Below, one piece after another: positions 55,463-64,000 of a DNA stretch of 64,000 nt (the first letter of the stretch is position 1; every line of letters starts with the position of its first letter). The notes beneath the pieces are model-generated. The model worked only from the letters and a program-made list of their open reading frames with translations, was not told the origin of the DNA and did no database searches. This stretch comes from Pseudopithomyces maydicus (lineage: Eukaryota; Ascomycota; Dothideomycetes; Pleosporales; Didymosphaeriaceae). The stretch lies in the NCBI GenBank assembly GCA_026873275.1, contig JANTUC010000006.1, positions 2,232,001 to 2,296,000 of the forward strand, in the 5' to 3' direction. The translations under genes and the position numbers were made by a program.

Positions 55463-58414
55463 ATGGACCTCTCGAACGAGCTAGGTTCCCCGGAAAGCAC
55501 CACACACCAGACGGGGAGGCCGCGGAAACGGGCTGTGAATGGTGGGTCATTTTTTTAACCTGCCGACGACCCGACCGAATCCCACAGCTAGAACCACAGT
55601 AACGCGATCAATACACTAATACGTTGACAGCTTGCGCAACCTGCCGGGCCCGAAAAGTAAGTGAGATTGCTCCGTGGCGCTCTCCGGTTTATCTTGAGTG
55701 TGGAGTGGTGGCGATGGGCATACACAGAATTCCCTATCAGTCTATATTGCATTGGTGTAACCCGCGCTATAGCTCTAGATTGGTCGAACTGATGCAGAGT
55801 CGAGGTAGCTAACATGTGTTTAGGTGAAGTGCGATGAACGCGCAAATGGCTGCTTGAATTGCGAGCGCCTGCAGCTATCGTGCGTCCAACATGGAAGCGA
55901 TCACCCGGTCGAGGCCTCCCGCAGCATTACAGGCATTAAACGCAAACGAACATTTCGAGTATGCATTCCTTGTCGACAAAGTAAGATTAAATGCTCGGGA
56001 GAAAGGCCAGTCTGTTCAAGATGCGAGCAAAAATCGATTGCCTGCCTCTATGACGCAGAAGCAGCAGAGCCAGCCTGGATCCAAGCAGTGACGCCGATGC
56101 CTCAGGCTCATCCGCACGGAATAGAGACCCCGAGTATGTCGCCGCCTCGAAATGCTAGCAATCCTCCTCCCATAGGGCCGTTGAAGGAGTATCCTCCTTC
56201 CTTAGCATGGTAGGATTCAACACCTTTGCTGCAATCTGGATGACTTGTAACGTATGCGTAGGCTCTTCTCCGCCGAGCTACCTAACAAAGGGAAACTGCA
56301 CACATTGCTTGACGCTTATTTCAATAATGCAAGTCTAACCTGGCTTGAACCATCAACCCTGTGCTTGAAGCACGCTGACCAGACAGGTTCATCCAATCCG
56401 TGTTTTTGCTTTTGTGTAAGCACATCCTGCACGACCATTTGTAGCACAATATTAATGACCAATTGGCTTAAACAGACACAAGCCTTCTTTCATGCGAATG
56501 CTTGACGAAAGCGTGCTTATCGATACCGCGAATAGAGCGCTCCTTCACATCATGTGCGCCCATGCTGCGAAGTGTAAGCAGGACAACTACCCTGACCTTT
56601 CTCATTGAACATACTGATCATGTATGCATCCTTAGTCTACGCGCTGGAGTACAGTGAATCGACCTCGCTGCTGTCGCGAGAAGTTATCCAGGCAGCCGGA
56701 AGTCAATGGGCGAAAGCAGCCGAAGAGATGTACTTTTCTGATTATAGTACCATCTCTGTGGTGAAGCTGAAGGTCCTTGTGCTACTCCATGATCACGAAG
56801 CCCGACTCGGCAATTATGCGGGATCTTTCTTGCTTACAGGGCTGATCGTGCGAATGGCTCACGCTCTTCAGATCCACGTCGAGTCGGAAGAGCAGCCGGG
56901 CGTGCCGAACGATGTGTCATTGAGAGAGTCACGACGAAGGCTGATGTGGGCTTGCTACATGGTTGACGTCTGGGCCGGAAGCGGCGTCGACCAGCTAACA
57001 ATACTAAACGAACGAGACATCCAGCTTCAGCTACCATGCAATGAACGACAGTTTCTTTTGCAGATCCCGCATATTACGGAGACACTTCAGCCAGGCCAGG
57101 TACTCGAACATCTCAATACAGAATATGTTCCGGGGCAACCTTGGGAAAATATGGGTATGAGCGCCTACTTCGTTCGGATCGCCTATATTTGGAAGCGTGT
57201 CCTGCGCTACATAAAACACCTGGATGCGGTACAACCGCCGTGGGTACCAGACGCTGAGTTTGCGAAACTCAACAAGGAGATCGAGGAATGGAAATACAGC
57301 CATCCCTCTTGGTTATCTTTCTCGTCGGATAATATCTACATTCGCAGGGAGTCGTCGCAGCTTGGCGCTCTTTTTATCATTCACTGCATGTACCATCATG
57401 TATTGAGTGATCTCCACAGAATTGCCATCCCCAGCCTCTTCAAAATGCGAGAACCATTCGATTTCCCTCCAGAACAACTTCCTTTCAAAGCGAAGCTGCA
57501 AGCTACCTGCTTTGAGAATGCGCAGCATGTCGCGGTCCTCACATCAACTATTCTACAACACGGCGTCAAATACTTGGCCGACCCCATCTTGCCTTCTTTT
57601 GTATATAATAGCAGCCGCATAATGCTTTATTACATTGCTCGAATTCTGGACCGGTCCAAACAAGATGCAGAGGCCATCACTACACGTACACTAGAGCTGG
57701 TGGAACTAAACAATCGTGCTCTTCGTGCGATGAGCCAGATGTACCCGCTTGCAGAGCCACTTGTGAGTTTATAGATATCGCCTCGGGTTCGACAATGTCT
57801 GACAGATATATAGTATATCACTACCGAAAGGTGGTTAGACAAGGTCCGCGAAAGTATAGCACGGGGTGCGCCTCTGGATCCATATATACCTCCCCAAGAT
57901 CCGGTCGATCCACACTCGACTAAAAGATCAAGGTCCAGGTTCGTCATTGCAGAATACATTCTTTGAATCCGCTAACTTCTGAAATAGCGTGCATAGCCCT
58001 GGATCGTCTATTGTAGTCCCGACCACTGAATCAATGATCCCCATAAATCGAACGATCCAACAACCCATCACGGACCACTTAAACCCTATGTTGAACACCT
58101 CTCGCTCGCCATCAGCAGCCAATACCTTTACCCCCGCGACCGCATACCCATACCCTCTCACATCGCCAACACCAACCATACCTCTTCCTTTGGACACAGA
58201 AACAAACCAGCCCATGCCCGATATCACATCACCGCCAGCGGATCAATTGAGCATTGCATATTACCCCGGGATGGAAAACGTCGACCAGCCCATGTTTGAT
58301 CTGAACGATCTGCAGAACTTTTTCGAATGGGAGAACAGCTCGCATGGGCCGCCGCCAACTGGAGTGGATGGCTTGGGCCCGCTGGGGTGGAATAATTTGT
58401 CGAATTTACAGTGA
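55463..58414 (+). CDS. Transcription factor with two tandem Zn2Cys6 clusters, 9 exons
   Basis: The exons are 55463-55541, 55631-55656, 55824-56209, 56262-56328, 56387-56415, 56476-56573, 56636-57762, 57814-57938 and 57988-58414; they sum to 2364 nt and 787 aa. The first cluster has cysteines at 28, 31, 38, 45, 48 and 55, the second at 82, 85, 92, 99, 102 and 109; both are perfect Cx2Cx6Cx6Cx2Cx6C. Basic RPRKR precedes the first. The middle homology region includes VHPIRVFAFVHKPSFMRML and SRRRLMWACYMVDVW, typical of fungal_trans. Intron 4 is GC-AG. The C-terminus is Pro/Thr- and Asn-rich with an acidic FDLNDLQNFFEWEN motif that may activate transcription. Target genes are unknown. Confidence 0.85.
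56329..56386 (+). other. GC-AG intron (intron 4 of the double-zinc-cluster regulator)
   Basis: The donor is GCAAGT, the best-known GC-type consensus, and the acceptor GACAG follows a CTGAC branch site. Only this splice joins AYFNN to VHPIRVFAF in frame. Confidence 0.7.
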
Positions 58415-58862
58415 GGTGAAGTAGAGAAATATACCCAATCTAAGCTAGTGCTTTATTTTTGCCCCGGGATGGCACCCAGTGTGTGGCTTTCTCTTGCCTG
58501 AGATGTGTTGTTCACTTTCATCATTAAGTTCAGGTTACTTGGTTGGTTTTATCGATAAGCTGTGCTTGGTGGTTTTGAGAACCGCGCCACTTTCAGCTTC
58601 ACCCAGATTGTAGGTCACTTTCACCGTCATTCAAGCTGGGGGCAAAAACCTCTCACTTAAGTATAAAATCTCCGTTTTTCTGTCGCTTTGGCCTTCTCAA
58701 TCTTTTTTCTTCCTCACATATTTTCTATTTACATTTTCTCTCCCCATAAAGTACTTTCTCTCCTTACATTTTCTCTCTACGCATCTTCTGTCTTCATATC
58801 TTCCGTTTTTCACATCCTCCTTCATACTACATCGCCGCGCTGCGCGCAGGCTTTCAAATACG
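58415..58862. other. Intergenic region with BTB gene promoter
   Basis: This 448-nt spacer contains TATAAAAT at 58662-58669, followed by a long pyrimidine-rich tract (about 58670-58810) just before the BTB gene. This is a classic layout of an active fungal core promoter. Confidence 0.55.
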
Positions 58863-59960
58863 ATGGCGATCTTGGAATCCGCGGTATCCTCGTTCCAGCA
58901 GTCGATGCAGTCGTATGTATCTCTTTTGACGCATGAATTTCGCCGTCAAGCTGGCTTCAGGGATCAGTACTGACCTTTCAACAGCCTGCTCAAGACCGGC
59001 AGCTACTCTGATCTTACGATCACGTGTGGTGGCAGGACGTGGAAGGTCCACAAAGCCCTGGTTTGCTCGCAGTCGCCGTTCTTCCGGGCAGCTGTTGAGT
59101 TCGGCGGAGAGGTATCCTGCATTCTTTGATTCGCACCGCTTATCTGATGCTAAGATCTGACAGGAATCCGATTCTGGAACGATCCACCTGCCAGAGGACG
59201 ACCCTGAGATTGTCGGCTACATGATAGATTTCATGTACAAAATGACCTACAACCTACCGTCCGATGAACCGGGGACGATTTGCTGGTTTCGCATCGACTG
59301 GGCCAATTGGCATCTTGCGCCGATGTTGTCCCCAGAAGACAAGAGAATGATCGATTGCATGTGTTGGCATCTGTCGAACGACCGCATGGATGAAATGTTG
59401 GCATACTCTGAGCCTCTTGCGAACGTGAGTTACACCGGGTCTCTACACATGTCAAAGTCAAATTAACATCTCTTTAGGATAGCCCTGACCAAAAGGTCAT
59501 CTTTGTGAACGAAAACTACAACGCTGCAATCTTGCAGGAAACCACCGATTCCTACGACCAGTGGGAAGGGCGTCTTGACCATTTCACGCTTCCGAAAAAC
59601 CATCGAGACGCCTGCATACATGCACACATGTATTCCATCGCCGACAAGTACGGTATCCCTGGACTAAAGGATACGGCGGCTGCAAAATTCAAGGAGAGTA
59701 TCGAAGCCATGTTCTCTGGCGAAGAATTCTTCGAGGCGGTTCACGCTGTATTCACTACCACTCCGGATACGGATACTGTCCTCCGAAACATGGTTGTCGA
59801 GCACTTGCACAACGAGATGAAGCTTTATGGAATGCACGAAGACTTCGACGAAGAGTTTCGAGAGATGCCCGATCTTTTGTATCTTCTCTGGAAATACGAG
59901 TGGTCCCTTCCAGCTTCTGAGGCAATGCCACCAGGTTTGAACGCAACAATAGCTTTGTGA
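58863..59960 (+). CDS. BTB/POZ domain protein, 4 exons
   Basis: The predicted 306-aa protein has exons 58863-58912, 58985-59111, 59164-59424 and 59478-59960. The BTB core reads LLKTGSYSDLTITCGGRTWK, VHKALVCSQSPFFRAAVEFG, then HLPEDDPEIVGYMIDFMY, each joined by the splices. The C-terminal half, including HAHMYSIADKYGIPGLKDTA, is the helical region seen in many fungal BTB proteins. BTB domains mediate dimerisation and often recruit substrates to cullin-3 ubiquitin ligases. An insert of about 75 residues between the two conserved parts (TICWFRIDWANW and following) is unusual. Specific role unknown. Confidence 0.88.
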
Positions 59961-60485
59961 GCTGGAAAGGCTCCTATGGAGGAGGATTGTGGTTTTGCTC
60001 TCTTCTGGAGACTTCATGTGTTTTAATACTGGCAACCATCGAGGGTCGAATAGCCTACTTTCTATTTTGTTTTTCTTGGCTTGGAAAAATTCGATAGAAT
60101 TTCTGGGAGGTGATTGGCTTTTCAACGAGACGGAGATACCTCACGAGTATCTCAAAGTTATTCGAAGGTAGTGATATTGCAAGTTATGATTGACAACCTG
60201 TCTATCGCTTTATTGGTGTAGTGATGACACATCGTCGTGACTAAAGTTCGACATTCACTGGGCGATTGGGATGCGGATAAGCAACAAAGCCCTTGCCGTA
60301 AGCATGAGAAATTCTTGAAGTAATCAGATCGTAAAATAAGCGTCCTTCAGCAAGAAGCTATCACATTGGCTGACTATCAAGTCTATGTTCATAATCTAGC
60401 TATGTAGATTGGTGACAATCCATGGAGACCGTGCTGTCTCTTCGTATGAGTAGGGACTTTACCCAACCAGTGCGGTTTGAAGCAA
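59961..60485. other. Intergenic region between convergent genes
   Basis: This 525-nt spacer between two gene 3' ends contains no supported gene. Confidence 0.5.
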
Positions 60486-61757
60486 TCAATAATCCAGATA
60501 ATGGTCACAGTTCCAAGGAGTGTCGCACTTGTCGTGCCAAGTGCACGATCCATCCTTGTTGTCCCACCGAGGGTCGTCCCTACAAATGACTTGATGTCCA
60601 TGCTCATCTTTGCAGCCACCGTCCATGTGAGAAGTAGGGCAGATGACATCGAAGTCGACTGGGCTATTTTCAAAAGCTTTTGAGAAGCGAGGTATCATGC
60701 GAGACCGGACTTTGTCCCTATTTTTTGGTTAGTCTATCGGGTCATTCTTGCGTACCATCCCTCGGAATCCCCACTTACCAGATAAGTGACTGGGTCCCTA
60801 CGCAATCAAAAGGTCCTTCTGTAGTGTCACCGTTGAATTTGATCCTAATGCGGAGGTGTGGCTGCTCGTATTGACCAAGCTTATTGTCTGGTCCACGAAA
60901 GTTTTCGATCCGAACGTCGATGTAGTCAGCAGAATTAGCAAATTCGCGACAGGCTTCATGGTGCTTTCCAAAATTCCGGAGCTGGTATCGGTTCGAATCA
61001 CATTCAGTGATCTCTTTGAACACAGCCCATACGGTTCGTATCATGAGGTCTTTCACGAGCCAGGGAAGATTAAAGCTCTCGACGCTGACATCCACGTATG
61101 CATTCTTGCCGACGTTGTAATAGATACCACGTAGTTGCGCGGGACTGTAATTGCAGGCTGGTTCAGTGTTGCGAGTGCCTCCACATAGTGTGTTGAGAGC
61201 GAGTAAGAGATTACCGGCGAGATCATAGGTGTAGGTTCCATCTCGATTCCAAGTAAACCCGACATGTTGACTAGATGAGATAATTAGCATAATTATAAAC
61301 AAAATAAAAGCAGTACAAAATACCTACCGTCGCCAGCCAAGCGTGATGATGAGCTTAGGGTTCGCGCTGTCACCTACGTCGGCCATGCCCATCGCGCCCA
61401 TTGTGCCCATCTTTGAGGAAGCAGATATGGCACCAGGAACTTTGTGTGCAGGTGTTCCTGTAACATTTGTCAGCAATGGTACTGCTAGCAGATTCCTTTT
61501 GAACAGGAGCGAGCGGGCAGCCGATTTTCTAAGGCGGAAGGTGGCAGCCGGGTTTTACTACCATTAAATAAAGCTCGCTCGGATTCAATGATTTGTAAAC
61601 CTTCTTGGGGAGTCGTTCCCCATGTAGCGAAGTTGGCCGCATCCTCGAGAGAGATACCAAGCTCAGTCCAAGGCGTAAGGTTTGAGGTGGTGAGATTCGC
61701 TGTGTAGGCGGAGGCTTGCAGCACAAGCACAGCCAGTGCAAAGAGATTGAATAACAT
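60486..61757 (-). CDS. Secreted cysteine-containing protein of unknown function, 4 exons
   Basis: The exons 61757-61562, 61457-61328, 61270-60779 and 60717-60486 sum to 1050 nt and 349 aa. The N-terminus MLFNLFALAVLVLQASAYT is a clear signal peptide. The mature part has GFTWNRDGTYTYDLAGNLL, LCGGTRNTEPACNYSPAQLR and a C-terminal region with several cysteines (CKDEHGHQVIC, CTWHDKC, WNCDHY) that probably form disulfides. Asn-X-Ser/Thr sites near the N-terminus suggest glycosylation. I do not recognise the family. It could be a cell-wall, enzyme-like or host-interaction protein. Not all introns are independently confirmed, but the frame closes exactly. Confidence 0.7.
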
Positions 61758-64000
61758 GGTTACCTCAAGGGCGCTGAAATCTAGCCGTGAGCCGATCGAC
61801 AGGGGAAGGTGTGGTGTAGAAAGGTGATGGGTGGCGGAGCGCCGACTTAAATGGCGATTGAGATGAGGTTCGTGCCTGCTTGTTGACGTCGCGCCTTCCT
61901 TCTCTTACTAAGAGGACAACATAGCCATGACGCTTGCTTATCGTGGTGAAATTTAAGATCTTTGACAACCATATTCTTCAACTCAAGCTTACCCCATCTG
62001 CCTCATCGCGGGTAACGCTTTCTCGAGACTTTCAAAATAACCGACTATGAGTCACTTGACCTGGAGACAGATATCAGCTCTTTGGGGGGCACTTTTGGCA
62101 ATCGAGAGATCCACCAATCGCGGTATATGGCTCTGCAAATTTCTTCCGTTATCTAGAAAGGGAATATGCATTTCGGAAGACAATGAGTCTGTTGCAGAAT
62201 TTTGTTCAGTGCCGAGCAGCAATACTTCAATAGCTTTGAGGTCTATTCTATCAAAATCAAGTAATTTGACTTTCTCGAAATGACTGCTTGTACGAGTTCA
62301 GCGAGAAAAATTAGATCCATTAATCTTACATGGCGGCTTCATCAGTCTCTAGATTCGGCAACTACTCATCCTCTTGAATCGATTGTCGAAGCTAGGCCGT
62401 GCGATGTTTATTATCATATCCAAATAAGACTTTGGAAATACAAGAGAAATTTAGACCTTTTAAGAAAGACATGCGGAGTGCAATGGTGAGGATTAGACAT
62501 CTAATACGTTATCCTGAACTAATCCTAAAACTATCTTTTAGTATATTTATACATTTGTGGCTATTCAAAATTTACTCTCAAATACCTAAATAGAAAATAA
62601 TCACCCAGCATATGTCGAGGTACTGCTGAACGGCGAGACCTCGGGACATTGAGGCGGGATTGCCCATGCACGGTGCACGTGACGTCAGAAAGATTAACTG
62701 AAACATGGAAGTATTCGCGCCTCCATCACAGTGCTATGTAAGTAGGCCATTTAAGATAGAATTCGACTACGGGTGGATCGAGTCTTGGATGAGCGCTTGA
62801 TGCAGATCTTTGAGGCTCAAGCAGATGCACACACCATACATAGATCTAACCATGGACTGGAGTCTTCGCGGGAGGCTTCCGGTGACCCGCCTACTCTTGG
62901 GCCTAGCGTTCAACGCACTCGGTGCGCGAGTCGTTCAATTATCGTCGTGACGACCTAGCTAGATTATTCCGACACCAGCCTATCCAGATGTCCATCGACG
63001 CGTTGCGAGGGGAAGAACGTTACTAGGGTCTCCTGCTTTCACGCGGGAAGACGTTGCATTCATCTCCATCGCACCCGTTCCCAAAAACAGAAGGCAAGTT
63101 CACTCACCTGGCACGCATGAAATGACACTCGCGGAGGATCGACGGCGAAGCTTCAGTTTGTGGAGAACACCAGGGTTTCTCCATAGTACGCTAGTCGGGC
63201 TAGTTCAATGGCGTGCATGAACCCCTTTTCTCTACCTTGCTGAGCCTGAATGCCTGCATGTCTTTACGCGCAACGGCGGCAAAATTACACATATGTTTCT
63301 ACGCGTTCTGGTGCGTTCAATCGTTATGCTGTCTTTCTTCTGGCTGCAGAATACAATGCTAATGTTTCCTAGTGCATCTTCACATGCACGTGCATACAAA
63401 TTTAGGTAGGATTTTCTTGCTGCGCATCGGTGACACGCCACACTTGCCTGTCCTTTACTCAAGGTCGAATCCAGATCTGCTCTCCAACCCTTCCAATGGG
63501 AGCTAATTTCATTTCGAGTTTGACCAATCCGACGGGTACCTTAATTACGACCCTAGTCTACAACAGGAGCCCATCTTGGTGCACAGACGATGCTTGAACG
63601 AATGGTTAGTTGCGATGCAACAGATTCATGTCGAGAACACGAAGCTTGATCCTATCGATTTATGAGGATTCTTCACCACGCCACCGAGCTGCATAACGCG
63701 GCTCATTTGCAATATATGTTACCAAATCTTTTCGCATGCTCTCTCCCGATCAGGGACGGCAAAGACTGAGACAGCTGAAACAGATGTGGTGCCCATCCAC
63801 TGATCTTCGAACATTGTTCGCAATTGACGGAGTGATTAGACTAGCTGTTGAGTTAGTATACTGGGTCAAGTTCTAGGCCACGAGTAATAATCCGAATCTA
63901 ATCGAACGCTAGCGTTCAATCCCGACCCTATCAATTTATCTTAGCTTGCTAGCCTAGCTTTAACGAGCTACTGATCTGGGCGCGAATACACGCCGCTGTT
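61758..64000. other. Gene-poor right end
   Basis: The last 2.2 kb contain only short open frames. The part 62280-62600 is AT-rich and may be degraded repeat sequence. One frame at 63232-63462 (minus) begins with half of a zinc-cluster motif. No gene, RNA or intact transposon is supported. Confidence 0.5.

Noticed and set aside
62280..62600. Transposon remnant in the AT-rich segment
   Set aside because: Composition is suggestive, but I see no terminal repeats, target duplication or transposase motif.
1..64000. tRNA genes and CRISPR arrays
   Set aside because: No A-box/B-box pair with a foldable cloverleaf was found by eye, and no regularly spaced repeats exist; the organism is eukaryotic.

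Overview
The window is nuclear DNA of a filamentous ascomycete (Pezizomycotina). The evidence is roughly 28 spaced genes with short introns (mostly 45-70 nt, GTAAGT-like donors, CTAAC/CTGAC branch sites, one GC-AG intron), Zn2Cys6 regulators, Baeyer-Villiger monooxygenases (BVMOs), fungal-type MFS pumps and an RNA polymerase III subunit. The class cannot be fixed from sequence alone; Dothideomycetes or Eurotiomycetes are reasonable guesses. Exon structures below were built by eye from splice sites and checked for total length divisible by three. No tRNA, rRNA, CRISPR or intact transposon was recognised.

Layout. 1-3.5 kb: an SDR and a first BVMO. 4.2-9.6 kb: a protein joining two cyclic-nucleotide-binding domains to an F-box and leucine-rich repeats, and a glycine-zipper protein, separated by a GC-rich leader. 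11-20.8 kb: a small DUF7053-like protein, an aromatic aminotransferase, an MFS pump, the Pol III subunit RPC34/RPC6 and a methyltransferase. 21.6-22.6 kb: an unknown protein. 23.2-49.1 kb: a dense run of catabolic enzymes with a regulator and a transporter. 50-51.8 kb: a decayed aspartyl-protease-like membrane protein. 53.4-61.8 kb: a glycosyltransferase, a nine-exon regulator with two tandem Zn2Cys6 clusters, a BTB protein and a secreted cysteine-containing protein. 61.8-64 kb has no gene I can support.

The main candidate system is the 23.2-49.1 kb block. It holds two alpha/beta-hydrolase esterases, an aldehyde dehydrogenase, two SDRs, a peroxisomal acyl-CoA ligase ending in SKL, a BVMO with a perfect fingerprint, a Zn2Cys6 activator, a PRISE-type enone reductase, an MFS transporter, an EthD-domain protein, a zinc alcohol dehydrogenase and an acyl-CoA dehydrogenase. 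Together they cover the steps of alicyclic ketone breakdown: alcohol to ketone, enone reduction, lactone formation, lactone hydrolysis, hydroxy-acid to diacid oxidation, CoA activation and beta-oxidation. This parallels bacterial cyclohexanol (chn) pathways. The substrate is unknown; a monoterpenoid, steroid or other alicyclic ketone would fit.

A second theme is sequence quality. Five conserved minus-strand genes are each broken by one missing base in a short G or C run, which looks like homopolymer undercalling in the assembly. The aspartyl-protease-like gene is different: it has one extra base and two in-frame stops at positions fitting CAG/CAA to TAG/TAA changes, so it may be a true pseudogene.
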